Origin: Pseudonocardia cypriaca
GTDB lineage: Bacteria > Actinomycetota > Actinomycetes > Mycobacteriales > Pseudonocardiaceae
Assembly: GCF_006717045.1 (NCBI RefSeq)
Contig: NZ_VFPH01000001.1
Span: 1,984,001 to 2,048,000 of the forward strand
DNA: 64,000 nucleotides
Reading direction: 5' to 3'
Shown in pieces: positions 38,678 to 47,547 of this stretch. The position numbers and the translations under genes were made by a program. The notes below the pieces were generated by a model, which was not told the origin of the DNA, did not search any database, and saw nothing but the letters and a program-made list of their open reading frames with translations. Position 1 is the first letter of the stretch. Each line of letters opens with the position of its first letter.

Positions 38678-41236
38678 GTGGCCATCGGCGCGAGCCTGCG
38701 GGCATGGCGCGAGCGTGCGCTGTTGACCCAGGAGCAGCTGGCCGAGCGATCCGGCATCAGCGTCCGGTCGATCCGGCGGCTGGAGTCGGGTGCCGCGGCC
38801 CGGCCGCGGAGCTCCTCGCTCGAGCGGCTCGCGGCCGCGCTCGGCCTGACCGAGGCGGAACGGGCCTCCCTGATCGGTGCGGCGCGGAACACGGGTGTGC
38901 TCGAGGCGGGAACCCCGCCCGCGCGGTTCGCCGCGTTCCCGTCGCGGCCCCCGGGCGCGGTGCCGCGGCAGCTCCCCGCGCCCCCTCCGGCGTTCACCGG
39001 ACGGACGGCGGAGTCGGCGGACCTGGAGCGGATCCCCGACGTGTCGACGGTGGTGATCACGTCGATCGACGGGATGGCCGGTATCGGGAAGACGGCGCTC
39101 GCGTTGCACGCCGCGCACCGGATGGCGGGCCACTTCCCGGACGGGCAGCTGTTCCTGGACCTGCACGGCTACACGGATGGCGTGGCGCCGGTCGTGCCGG
39201 GTGACGCGCTGGACCGGATGCTGCGGGCGCTCGGGGTGCCGGGTGATCAGATCCCGGACGAGCTGGACGACCGCGCCGCCATGTACCGGAGCCGGATGGC
39301 CGGCCGGAAGGTCCTGGTCCTGCTGGACAACGCGGCGAGCGAGGCACAGGTGGTGCCGTTGCTGCCCGGGACGGCCGGTTGCCTGGTGGTGGTGACCAGC
39401 CGCCGCAGGCTGGTCGGCCTGGACCAGACCCGGGTCGTGTCGCTGGACGTGCTCCCGCAACCCGACGCCGTCGCCCTGTTCGTCGACGCCGCCGGGGACG
39501 GCCGGACGGCCGGGGTGTCCGCCGAGGCGCTGGCGGAGGTCGTCGAGCTGTGCGGGCGGCTCCCGCTCGCGGTGCGGATCGCCGCCGCCCGTCTGCGCGC
39601 GCGTCCCGCGTGGTCCGCCGAGTACCTCGTGGAGCGGCTGCGCGACCAGCGGCATCGCCTGGGCGAGATCGAGGCTGGCCCGCGCAGTGTGGCCGCCGCG
39701 CTGGAGTCGTCCTGCCGGGACCTCGACCCGCAGCTGCGGCGCGCGTACCGATTGCTGGCGCTGCACCCCGGCGGGGAGCTCGACCGGTACGCCGCCGCAG
39801 CCCTCCTCGACACCGACCTGGACGACACCGGCCGGCTGATCGAGCAGCTCGTCGACGCACACCTGCTGCAGGAGCCGTCGCCGGGCCGGTTCGGGTTCCA
39901 CGACCTCGTGCGCGACCACGCGCGGGCGGCGGCGCTCCGCGACGACACCGAGCCCGACCGCCGGGCCGCGGTCACGCGGCTGCTCGACCACTACCTGCGA
40001 ACGGCGGCGGTGGCGATGGACGTCGCCTACCCGCTCGAACGGAACCGGCGGCCGCGCCTGCCGCCGGTACGCACACCGACCCCCTCCTTCGCCGACGCGG
40101 TCCGCGCTGCCGCATGGCTCAGCGGCGAGCTGCCGAACCTGGTCGCCGTCGCGAAGCACGCCGCCGAGCACGGCCGGCCCGACGACGCCCTGCGCCTGGG
40201 CGCCACCCTCCAGCGCCACCTGAACGACCAGGGGCACAGCGGCGACGCCGTGACCCTGCACGAGCACGCGCTCGCCGCGGCCCGGGCCGCCGGTGACGGC
40301 CGCGGCGAAGCCGACGCGCTGGTCCTGCTCGGCCAGGTCCACTGGTGGTCCCGCGGCCGGCCGGAGCGAGCCGTCGAGCTCTTGGAGCTCGCGGTGGCCA
40401 CTGCGCGCGCCGCCGGCCATCACGCCGGGGAGGTGAGGGCGTTGACGACCCTCGGCCACATCCGGAACCTGCAGGGAGCGCACGACCGCGTCGCCGAGCA
40501 CTTCGCGGCCGCGCGCGAGATCGCTCGGCACGCCTCGGACCACGGAGCCGAGATGGACGCGCTGTACGACGCCGGCTGGTACCACCTGCGGCGCGGTGGG
40601 CCGGCCATGGACGAGTTCGAGCGATGCCTCGCCCTCGCTCGCGCCACCGGCGACAGCGACCGCGAATGGCTCGGGCTGCACGGCCTCGCTCACGTGCACG
40701 GGATGCAGGGTCGGCTCGACCTGGCCATCGCCTGCTTCGACGAGGCGCTGCACATCGCTCGGGCCGCCGGCGACCAGCGCAGCAGGCTCGGCTGCCTGAT
40801 CGGCATGGCGCGTGCCTACCACCAGCAAGGTCACGACCGCCAGGCCGGCGAGTACTACCAGCAGGTCCTCGACCTCGCCCGGGAGGTCGGCTACCCGTAC
40901 TGGGAGTACGAAGCCGTGCACGGTCTCGGCCGGGTCGCCTGCGCGGCCGGGCGTGCAGAGCAGGCGCTGGCCCGTTTCGGCCGGGCGCTCGACCTCGCGA
41001 CGGCGTACGGCAACGCCCTCGGGGAGGTCTGCGCCCACGACGGTCTCGCCCACGCCTGCCGTGCACTGGGCCGACGAGAGCATGCCCGCAGCCACTGGGA
41101 GCACGCCCTGGACATCCTCACGGAGCTCGGCCTCGCGGATCTCGACGCCGACCTCACCTACCAGGACGGAGTGACCGCCTCGGCGATCGGCGCCCACCTC
41201 AGCGAGCTCGACCAGCCCTCGGACGGCCCTGCCTAG
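38678..41236 (+). CDS. XRE-HTH / NB-ARC / TPR regulator
   Basis: An 852-residue STAND-type ATPase regulator. An XRE helix-turn-helix occupies residues 1-65 (LLTQEQLAERSGISVRSIRRLESG). The NB-ARC domain follows, with the P-loop GMAGIGKTALA near residue 133, Walker B KVLVLLDNAASE, and LPLAVRIAAARL (GLPL-like motif). The C-terminal half from about residue 480 consists of tetratricopeptide repeats, for example ALALARATGDSDREWLGLHG. Relatives act as ATP-dependent transcriptional activators of secondary metabolism, with TPRs sensing a partner. The target is unknown. Its stop overlaps the stop of the leftward exonuclease gene by four bases. Confidence 0.9.
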   Translation: MAIGASLRAWRERALLTQEQLAERSGISVRSIRRLESGAAARPRSSSLERLAAALGLTEAERASLIGAARNTGVLEAGTPPARFAAFPSRPPGAVPRQLPAPPPAFTGRTAESADLERIPDVSTVVITSIDGMAGIGKTALALHAAHRMAGHFPDGQLFLDLHGYTDGVAPVVPGDALDRMLRALGVPGDQIPDELDDRAAMYRSRMAGRKVLVLLDNAASEAQVVPLLPGTAGCLVVVTSRRRLVGLDQTRVVSLDVLPQPDAVALFVDAAGDGRTAGVSAEALAEVVELCGRLPLAVRIAAARLRARPAWSAEYLVERLRDQRHRLGEIEAGPRSVAAALESSCRDLDPQLRRAYRLLALHPGGELDRYAAAALLDTDLDDTGRLIEQLVDAHLLQEPSPGRFGFHDLVRDHARAAALRDDTEPDRRAAVTRLLDHYLRTAAVAMDVAYPLERNRRPRLPPVRTPTPSFADAVRAAAWLSGELPNLVAVAKHAAEHGRPDDALRLGATLQRHLNDQGHSGDAVTLHEHALAAARAAGDGRGEADALVLLGQVHWWSRGRPERAVELLELAVATARAAGHHAGEVRALTTLGHIRNLQGAHDRVAEHFAAAREIARHASDHGAEMDALYDAGWYHLRRGGPAMDEFERCLALARATGDSDREWLGLHGLAHVHGMQGRLDLAIACFDEALHIARAAGDQRSRLGCLIGMARAYHQQGHDRQAGEYYQQVLDLAREVGYPYWEYEAVHGLGRVACAAGRAEQALARFGRALDLATAYGNALGEVCAHDGLAHACRALGRREHARSHWEHALDILTELGLADLDADLTYQDGVTASAIGAHLSELDQPSDGPA

Positions 41237-42963
41237 TCCACCTCCAGCGGCCGGGCCCGCTCCGCCCACGCCCGCCACACGCCTGCGCCGCGGGCGGGTT
41301 CGGTCCACGCCGGTTCGCTGGCGACCAGGCGCGTGCCCCCGGTGGTGAACCACCGGTGCAGCAGGCGGACCTCCTCGACCGGCGCGCCGCGCAGCGGGCC
41401 GGGGCCGGGCAGGACGATCTGGGCGCCGAGCCGCAGCGCGTCGATCACCGGCATCGGCGCGACACCCCGCCGGGCGACCCCGGCGGCGGCGAGCCGCCCG
41501 TACCGCACCACGGCGATCTCCCACCCCCGGCTGCCGTCGGGCCGCGCGCCGACCACCTCCGGCAGCGAGGCGAGCGCGGCGAGCCGCTGCGACCGCCCGA
41601 GGCCGAGGATCAGCGCCGCCAGCTGGTCGCGCCTGCGTGCCGCGGTTTCGAACCGTTCCTTCGCGGCGAGCGCGTCGATCTCGGCTGCCACGGTGTGCAG
41701 GGGTGCGTCGTCGCGGCCCTCGACCAGGTCGGCCAGCGCGTGGACGGCGGGCGCGTACTCCTCGGGTGTCTGCAGGCCCGCGCACGGCGCGGCACAGCGG
41801 CCCATCTCGTGCAGCGCGCACGGGGCGGCCGATGCGCCCTTCGCCGGGATGCGCTGGGTGCAGGGGCGCAGCGGCACGACGTCGAGCACGGTGTCGACGG
41901 CCGCGGCGGCCGCCCGCCGGGACGCGAACGGCCCGAGCGCGCCGTCGCGGGGCCCGGTGACGACCGACAGCCGCGGGAACGCCTCGGCCGTGGGCACGAC
42001 CCACCAGGTGTGGTGCGGGCGCTTGGACCGGCGGTTGTAGCGCGGGTGGTGCGCCGCGATGAGCCGCAGCTCGCGCACCGCGGCCTCCAGGGCGTGGGCG
42101 CAGACGACGGTGTCGACGCGTTCGGCGATGGCCACCATGTCGCGCACGCGCCTGCGCCGCTCGCCGGAGGTGAAGTAGCTGCGGACGCGCCGCTGCAGGT
42201 CGCCGCTGGTGCCGACGTACAGCACCTCGTCGCGCGGGCCCCGGAACAGGTACACCCCCGGCGCCGACGGCACCCCCTCGGCCAGCACCCGCTTCTTCCG
42301 CTGCTGCTGGGTGGGCCGGTGGGGCGCCGACTCCTTCGCGAGCGCGAGCAGCTCCTCCAGGCTCTGCACGCCGAGGTTGCCGACGCGCTCCAGCAGGCGG
42401 TGCAGGACCTCGACGGTGGCGCGGGCGTCGGCGAGCGCGCGGTGGGTGGGGCGCGTGGCCGTGCCGAAGAGCTCGGCGAGTGCACCCAGCCGGACGCTCG
42501 GGGCCTCGTCGTGGGACAGCACGGCCCTGGCGAGCCGCGCCGTGCACAGCACGGGCGGCCGGGGCCAGAGCTGGCCGTGCCGCTCGCACGCAGCGCGCAG
42601 GAACCCGGAGTCGAACGGGGCGTTGTGGGCGACCAGCACCGCGCCGCGCAGGAACTCCAGCACGGACGGCAGCACCTCCGGCAGCCGCGGCGCGCCGGTG
42701 ATCATCGCGGTGGTGATGCCGGTGAGCGCGACGATGCCGGGCGGCACGCCGGTGCCCGGGTCGACGAGCGTGGCGAGCTCACCGATGCGCTCGCCACCAC
42801 GCACCTTCACCGCGCCGATCTCGGTGATCGAGTCGTTCCCCGCGGACCCGCCCGTGGTCTCCAGGTCGAGCACGACGAACGTGACTTCGCGCAGCGGGGT
42901 GCCGAGCTCGTCGAACGTCAACTGGGAGGAGCGGGGAGGCACGGGCGCGGACGCTAACGCCAC
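41233..42963 (-). CDS. DEDDh exonuclease fused to a UvrC-like GIY-YIG domain
   Basis: A 576-residue fusion. Residues about 25-195 are a DnaQ-like exonuclease: FVVLDLETTG, VLVAHNAPFDSGF, HRALADARATVE give the D, E, D and H-x4-D residues. Residues about 225-310 are a GIY-YIG nuclease (PGVYLFRGPRDEVLYVGTSG, then RRVRSYF), followed by a Cys-containing stretch (CALHEMGRCAAPC) as in UvrC and Cho. This architecture is conserved in actinobacteria and is thought to work in DNA repair; its exact substrate is not established. It is separate from housekeeping UvrC. Confidence 0.9.
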   Translation of the reverse strand: MALASAPVPPRSSQLTFDELGTPLREVTFVVLDLETTGGSAGNDSITEIGAVKVRGGERIGELATLVDPGTGVPPGIVALTGITTAMITGAPRLPEVLPSVLEFLRGAVLVAHNAPFDSGFLRAACERHGQLWPRPPVLCTARLARAVLSHDEAPSVRLGALAELFGTATRPTHRALADARATVEVLHRLLERVGNLGVQSLEELLALAKESAPHRPTQQQRKKRVLAEGVPSAPGVYLFRGPRDEVLYVGTSGDLQRRVRSYFTSGERRRRVRDMVAIAERVDTVVCAHALEAAVRELRLIAAHHPRYNRRSKRPHHTWWVVPTAEAFPRLSVVTGPRDGALGPFASRRAAAAAVDTVLDVVPLRPCTQRIPAKGASAAPCALHEMGRCAAPCAGLQTPEEYAPAVHALADLVEGRDDAPLHTVAAEIDALAAKERFETAARRRDQLAALILGLGRSQRLAALASLPEVVGARPDGSRGWEIAVVRYGRLAAAGVARRGVAPMPVIDALRLGAQIVLPGPGPLRGAPVEEVRLLHRWFTTGGTRLVASEPAWTEPARGAGVWRAWAERARPLEVD

Positions 42964-43050
42964 GCTCCGACAGTTCTTCGCGGCCCGGCGGTACGGATTG
43001 GGACCGCCGCGTCACGGGTGAACCGGCGCCAACGCAGATAACCTGGAGCG

Positions 43051-44418
43051 ATGTCCAGGTCCGACGGCGCCTCCGGCCCGCCCGAGCAGGGTGGGGCGGT
43101 GCCGTCGACCGCGCCGTCGACCGGGCAGTCGGGCGGGCAGGTCGACTGGGCGAAGTTGCCCGAGGCGTTGCGCTCCCGGCTGGCCGAGCTGGCGGCCACC
43201 GCCGTCGGCTCGATGCCGGCCCCGGACGTTCCGGTGCCGCTGCGCAGGCTGGCCCGCTTCACCCCCGCCAAGCGGGCCAAGCTCGGCGGCGCCGCGCTCA
43301 CGGCCGAGCTCGAGGCGTCGGCGGCGTTCCGCACGGCCGTCGTGGCCTGGTGGGAGGACCAGCGGCCCGGCGAGCTGACCACCGCGGCCGACGACCCGCT
43401 CATGGCCGCCGCCGCGGCGCTCCTGAACGACGACCCGGACGCGGGTGAGGCCGTCGCGGTGGCCGCGCGCCGAGGGGAGGCGGGGGAGCTGCGTGCGGAG
43501 CGTGACGCCGCGCTCTCCCGCGTGGACAAGCTCACCACGGAGCTGGAACGGCTGCGCGGCGAGCTCACCGAGGCCCGCGCCCACGCCCGCACGGCCGGGC
43601 AACAGCGCGACCACGAGTACCAGCAGCTGCGCCGCCGCGTCTCCGAACAGGGTGCCCAGCTGCGGGCGGCCCGCGACGCGCAGGCCGCCGCCGAGCGGGA
43701 GGCGGAGGAGCTGCGCCGTACCGCCGACCGCGAGCTCGCCGCCGCCGTCGCCGAGCGCGACCGCGAGCGGGAACGCGCCGAGGCCGAACGCAGGCGCGCC
43801 GACCGCGCCGCGGCCGAGGTGGCCGCTGCCCGGCAGGCGGCCCGGGAGGCGCGCAAGGCCGACGAGGTGCGCCTCGCGCTCCTCATCGACACCCTCGGCG
43901 GCGCGCTCACCGGGCTGCGACGCGAGCTGGCCCTCGGCGGCGGCGGGCCGCGCCCCGGCGATCTCGTAGCGGGCGCGCGCGCCGCGCGGGGCGGCAGCGC
44001 CGTCGGCACGGTCGCGGAGCTGGACGCCCTGCTCACCGTGCCGTCGCTGCACCTCGTCGTCGACGGGTACAACGTCAGCAAGACCGGCTACCCCGATCTC
44101 CCGCTCGCCGACCAGCGCTCCCGGCTCGTCGGGCAGCTCGGAGCCCTCGCCGCCCGCACCGGGGTGGAGATCACCGTCGTGTTCGACGGTGCAGGCGTGA
44201 TCACGGCGCCGCCGCGCGGCTCCCGGGGCGTGCGCGTGCTTTTCAGCGACCCCGGCGTACTCGCCGACGACGTCATCCGCGACCTCGTGGCCGCCGAGCC
44301 GCAGGGCAGGCCGGTCGTGGTTGCCACGTCCGACCGCGCCGTCGTGCAGTCGGTCCGCAGCAGCGGGGCGCACGCGGTGCCGTCGGCGGTGCTGCTCAAC
44401 CGGCTCGTGCGGGGTTAG
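43051..44418 (+). CDS. NYN domain RNase-like protein with long coiled coil
   Basis: A 455-residue protein. Residues about 145-270 form a charged coiled coil (for example DAALSRVDKLTTELERLRGE). The C-terminal 125 residues are a NYN (PIN-like) nuclease domain: LHLVVDGYNVSKTGYPDLPL, VEITVVFDGAGVI, VLADDVIRDLVAA and VVVATSDRAVVQSVRSSGAH hold the acidic metal-binding set (D, D, D, D). Such YacP/Rae1-related domains cut RNA. The coiled coil may mediate oligomerisation or ribosome contact. Substrate unknown. Confidence 0.85.
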   Translation: MSRSDGASGPPEQGGAVPSTAPSTGQSGGQVDWAKLPEALRSRLAELAATAVGSMPAPDVPVPLRRLARFTPAKRAKLGGAALTAELEASAAFRTAVVAWWEDQRPGELTTAADDPLMAAAAALLNDDPDAGEAVAVAARRGEAGELRAERDAALSRVDKLTTELERLRGELTEARAHARTAGQQRDHEYQQLRRRVSEQGAQLRAARDAQAAAEREAEELRRTADRELAAAVAERDRERERAEAERRRADRAAAEVAAARQAAREARKADEVRLALLIDTLGGALTGLRRELALGGGGPRPGDLVAGARAARGGSAVGTVAELDALLTVPSLHLVVDGYNVSKTGYPDLPLADQRSRLVGQLGALAARTGVEITVVFDGAGVITAPPRGSRGVRVLFSDPGVLADDVIRDLVAAEPQGRPVVVATSDRAVVQSVRSSGAHAVPSAVLLNRLVRG

Positions 44419-44504
44419 CGGCTCGGCGGAATTGTCGGAGGTCGCTCCTAACGTCACGCGCATCGGACGGCGACAGGCCCGTCCGGCCCGTCGAGGGAGC
44501 AGAA

Positions 44505-44807
44505 ATGATCATCGACTGTGACGGCTGCGCGGTGCGCGGCACCGCCTGTGGCGACTGCGTGATCGGAGTGCTGCTGGGTGCTCCGGCGCCTGCGGCCACC
44601 GCCGATCACGACCCCGGGGCGACGCCGGAAGCGCCGTCGGACGCGCCGTCCGGCGCGCAGATCGTGCAGCTCGACGCAGCGGAGCGGAGGGCGCTCGCCG
44701 TGCTGGCAGATCAAGGGCTGGTGCCGAAGTTGCGGTTGGTGGCCGCCGAACCGCGCCGAACGCCACGGGATGCGAGCAACGGGGGAGCCGTCCGTGACGC
44801 AGGGTGA
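44505..44807 (+). CDS. Conserved small Cys-rich protein
   Basis: A 100-residue protein starting MIIDCDGCAVRGTACGDCVI. The two CxxC-type pairs (CDGC, CGDC) suggest a metal site, probably zinc or an Fe-S cluster. The C-terminal part (IVQLDAAERRALAVLADQGLVPKLRLV) is helical. Homologous proteins in actinobacteria are found next to NlpC/P60 genes, as here. No activity is known. Confidence 0.78.
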   Translation: MIIDCDGCAVRGTACGDCVIGVLLGAPAPAATADHDPGATPEAPSDAPSGAQIVQLDAAERRALAVLADQGLVPKLRLVAAEPRRTPRDASNGGAVRDAG

Positions 44808-45055
44808 GCAGATCTCCATTTAGACCGCACTTTCGCTCCGCTCCGTGCATGTGGGTGAGGCCACGCGGAGCGCCGCGCCGGGCGACCCCCGGGTTGAACC
44901 GGCTTCTCGCTGCTCCGTAATCTCCGCGAGACCTTGCGGTGCGTCAGCCATTCGACAGGGAGTGGCAACGCGAGGTCACCGCGCGATACCCCGATCGGCG
45001 CTCCCCCTACCCCGATCGGGTGTCAGCGCGGGATGGCGAGAGGAGAACCGTCCGC
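44808..45055 (+). promoter_or_regulatory. Leader region of the NlpC/P60 gene, possible structured 5' UTR
   Basis: About 230 bases precede the chosen start of the peptidase. They contain CGGGCGACCCCCGGGTTGAACCGG (in two overlapping pieces, 44877-44900), which loosely recalls the conserved GGGGACCC...GGGTGAA(T/C)C block of the ydaO/c-di-AMP riboswitch found before cell-wall hydrolase genes in actinobacteria. The usual 3' CCGACAGCTAACC block is not found. CCCGATCGG occurs twice (44993-45000 region and 45010-45020 region). A riboswitch is therefore only a possibility. Confidence 0.25.
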
Positions 45056-46147
45056 GTGCAGCCGCGTCGACGCACCTCTTCAGGTTCTGGGAAGTCCGTG
45101 CTCCCGGTCGTGCGTCGGATACACCGCCGCGGCCGGTCGGCCTCGTCCGTCGGATCGATCGTTCTGATCGTGATCCTGTCGCTGTTGGTCGGCGCTTCCC
45201 CCGCCGCCGCGCAGCAGGACCCACCCGACGCGGAGGAAGCGGCCCAGCAGCTGGAGAAGGTCAACCGCGAGGCGGAGGCCCTCACCGAGGAGTGGCACGC
45301 CGCCAAGGACACCCTCGCGGCCCGGCAGCAGGAGGTCACCACGCTGCAGGCCGCGGTCCAGCCGGCCAAGGATGCCGTCCGGGCCGCCGTCGAGGACGAG
45401 GAGCGGTTCCGCATCGAGGTCGACAGCGTGGCGCTGTCCACGTTCGAGAGCGGCAACCTCGACCAGCTCAACGCGCTGCTCGGGAGCCGCTCCCCGCAGG
45501 AGTTCCTCGACCAGATGTCGGCCCTCGAGACCCTCGCCGTCGAGTACCGCGAGAAGCTCGACCAGCTGATGACGAAGGTCGGCGACACCGCGCAGAAGCA
45601 GGCCGACGCCGACGCGGCGGTCGCGCGTGCCCAGGCGGCCGTCGACGAGGCGGCCAAGGCCGCCGACGACGTCCAGAACCGCAAGCGCGACGCCGAGAAG
45701 CGCATCGACGAGGCCCAGCGCCTCCTCGACCGGCTCAGCCCGCAGCAGCGGCGCGCCCGCAACGGCCCCACCCTGACCGGGCCGACCTCCATCAGCGGAA
45801 GCGGCGTCGGGGTCCAGGCCATCAAGGAGGCCATGAAGATGCTGGGCAAGCCCTACCGGTTCGGTGCGGAGGGCCCCAGCTCGTTCGACTGCTCGGGTCT
45901 CACGTCGTGGGCGTTCCAGCGGGTGGGCATCACGATTCCGCGCGGGAGCAGCCAGCAGGCGCGGGTGGGCACGCCGGTGCCACGCGACCAGCTGCAGCCC
46001 GGCGACCTCGTGTTCTTCTACAAGCCGGTGAGCCACGTGGGCATCTACGTCGGCAACAACATGATGATCAACGCACCGCAGACCGGTGACGTCGTGAAGT
46101 ACTCGGACATCTCCAGCCGGCCGATCACCGGCGCGCGCAGGCTGTAG
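45056..46147 (+). CDS. NlpC/P60 peptidoglycan endopeptidase (RipA-like), secreted
   Basis: A 363-residue C40-family cysteine peptidase. The chosen GTG has GAGAGGAGAA eight bases upstream; an earlier in-frame GTG at 44939 lacks a site. The N-terminus is a long basic signal sequence (SVGSIVLIVILSLLVGASPAAAQ). A coiled coil covers about residues 60-235, as in RipA. The C-terminal NlpC/P60 domain shows the catalytic Cys in SSFDCSGLTSW and His in SHVGIYVG. It cleaves D-Glu-mDAP crosslinks during cell separation in relatives. Confidence 0.93.
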   Translation: MQPRRRTSSGSGKSVLPVVRRIHRRGRSASSVGSIVLIVILSLLVGASPAAAQQDPPDAEEAAQQLEKVNREAEALTEEWHAAKDTLAARQQEVTTLQAAVQPAKDAVRAAVEDEERFRIEVDSVALSTFESGNLDQLNALLGSRSPQEFLDQMSALETLAVEYREKLDQLMTKVGDTAQKQADADAAVARAQAAVDEAAKAADDVQNRKRDAEKRIDEAQRLLDRLSPQQRRARNGPTLTGPTSISGSGVGVQAIKEAMKMLGKPYRFGAEGPSSFDCSGLTSWAFQRVGITIPRGSSQQARVGTPVPRDQLQPGDLVFFYKPVSHVGIYVGNNMMINAPQTGDVVKYSDISSRPITGARRL

Positions 46148-46173
46148 CCGAAGGACTCGTCCGCTCCCCGGAA

Positions 46174-46210
46174 CGGGCGGCGGTCGGCCGGGGTGACCGG
46201 CCGCCGCCCG
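46174..46210. terminator. Terminator hairpin after the NlpC/P60 gene
   Basis: Positions 46174-46187 (CGGGCGGCGGTCGG) pair with 46197-46210 (CCGGCCGCCGCCCG) with one G-T pair and a nine-base loop. It lies 26 bases after the peptidase stop and 30 bases before the next gene's start. Confidence 0.65.
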
Positions 46211-46239
46211 ATCACCTGCCGAGCGGCTAGCGTCGCACC

Positions 46240-47430
46240 GTGGCGCGCACGCTCCTCGTGACCAACGACTTCCCACCCCGGACCGGCGGCATCCAGACGT
46301 ACCTGCAGGCCTTCGCCGACCGGCTGCCGCCGGGGGAGCTCGCCGTCTACGCGCCCGCGTGGCCGGGCGCGGCACGGTTCGACGCGGCCTCGCCCGTGCC
46401 GGTGCACCGGCACGGGAGGTCGCTCATGCTCCCCGAACCGGCGGTGGCCGCCCGTGCGGCGGCCCTGGCCCGCGAGCACGGCGCCACCACCGTCTGGTTC
46501 GGGGCGGCCGCGCCGCTCGCGCTGCTCGGACCGCACCTGCGCAGGCGCGCGGGCGTCCAGCGCGTGGTCGCGAGCACGCACGGCCACGAGGTGGGCTGGT
46601 CGATGCTGCCGGGCGCGCGCCAGGCGCTGCGCCGCATCGGTGCCGACGCCGACGTGCTCACCACGATCTCCCGCTACACCCGGTCCCGGGTGGCGGCGGC
46701 GTTCGGCCCGCGGGCGGCGCTCGAGGTGCTGCCCGCGGGGATCGACACCGACCGGTTCCGGCCCGATCCGGCAGCGCGGGCGGAGCTGCGCAGGCGCTAC
46801 CGCATCGGCGACGCGCCGCTCGTGGTGTGCGTGTCCCGGCTGGTGGCCCGCAAGGGGCAGGACGTGCTGATCCGGGCCCTGCCGCTGGTGCGCGAGCGCG
46901 TGCCCGGCGCGCGGCTGCTCCTCGTCGGCGACGGTCCCGCCGCCGCCCGGCTGCGGCAGCTGGCCCGGGCGAGCGGCGTGGCCGACGACGTCGTGTTCGC
47001 GGGAGCCGTGGACGCGGCCGAGCTGCCGGCCCACCACGCGGTCGGCGACGTGTTCGCCCTGCCGTGCCGCACCCGCGGCGGTGGTCTCGACGTCGAGGGG
47101 CTCGGCATCGCGCTGCTGGAGGCGGCCGCCATCGGGCTGCCCGTTGTCGCGGGGGAGTCGGGCGGGGCGCCGGAGACGGTCCAGGAGGGGCGCACCGGCC
47201 ACGTCGTCGACGGGCGGGACGTGGCGGCCGTCGCGTCCGCGGTGGCCGGCCTCCTCGCCGATCCGGACCGCGCGCGGGCGATGGGCGCCGCCGGGCGCGC
47301 CTGGATGGAGCACGAGTGGACCTGGCCCGCCCGGGTGGCCCGGCTGCGCGCCCTGCTGGCCGGGAGCCCGGCGTTGCAGCCGAGTGCGCGGCCACCGGGC
47401 GACGCTCCTCGGCACGACGAGCTCATCTAG
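46240..47430 (+). CDS. pimB: GT4 glycosyltransferase, PimB'-like mannosyltransferase
   Basis: A 396-residue GT-B enzyme. VTNDFPPRTGGIQTYLQ is the N-terminal acceptor loop typical of PimB. VCVSRLVARKGQDVLIRALP is the donor-domain start, and VEGLGIALLEAAA contains the E-x7-E motif binding the sugar nucleotide. PimB' adds the second mannose to phosphatidylinositol monomannoside using GDP-mannose, on the cytoplasmic face. Closely related actinobacterial paralogues exist, so the exact acceptor is inferred. Confidence 0.85.
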   Translation: MARTLLVTNDFPPRTGGIQTYLQAFADRLPPGELAVYAPAWPGAARFDAASPVPVHRHGRSLMLPEPAVAARAAALAREHGATTVWFGAAAPLALLGPHLRRRAGVQRVVASTHGHEVGWSMLPGARQALRRIGADADVLTTISRYTRSRVAAAFGPRAALEVLPAGIDTDRFRPDPAARAELRRRYRIGDAPLVVCVSRLVARKGQDVLIRALPLVRERVPGARLLLVGDGPAAARLRQLARASGVADDVVFAGAVDAAELPAHHAVGDVFALPCRTRGGGLDVEGLGIALLEAAAIGLPVVAGESGGAPETVQEGRTGHVVDGRDVAAVASAVAGLLADPDRARAMGAAGRAWMEHEWTWPARVARLRALLAGSPALQPSARPPGDAPRHDELI

Positions 47431-47443
47431 GCTGCTCCGCCAG

Positions 47444-47539
47444 GGAGGCGTCTGGGTGCCTGGTGGCCCCCGCGGTCTTCAAAACCGACGTGGCCGAGCA
47501 TCTCGGTCAGGCGGGTTCGATTCCCGTCCGCCTCCGCCA
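47444..47539 (+). tRNA. selC: tRNA-Sec (anticodon TCA)
   Basis: A 96-base tRNA with the acceptor arm GGAGGCG paired to CGCCTCC, discriminator G and an encoded CCA (47537-47539). The anticodon loop CTTCAAA gives TCA, which reads UGA. A long variable arm (GTGGCCGAGCATCTCGGTCA) and T-loop GGTTCGATTCC are present. The length and long extra arm distinguish it from other tRNAs. It sits directly before selD (convergent) and close to selA-selB. Confidence 0.97.
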
Positions 47540-47547
47540 GCTCCCCG

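Noticed and set aside
38627..42589. A 1320-codon leftward open frame
   Set aside because: It is the antisense of the NB-ARC regulator and a shifted frame of the exonuclease gene; no domain is visible in it.
44939..45055. Upstream GTG start for the NlpC/P60 gene
   Set aside because: It would add 39 polar residues before the signal sequence and lacks a ribosome-binding site, while the GTG at 45056 has a strong one.
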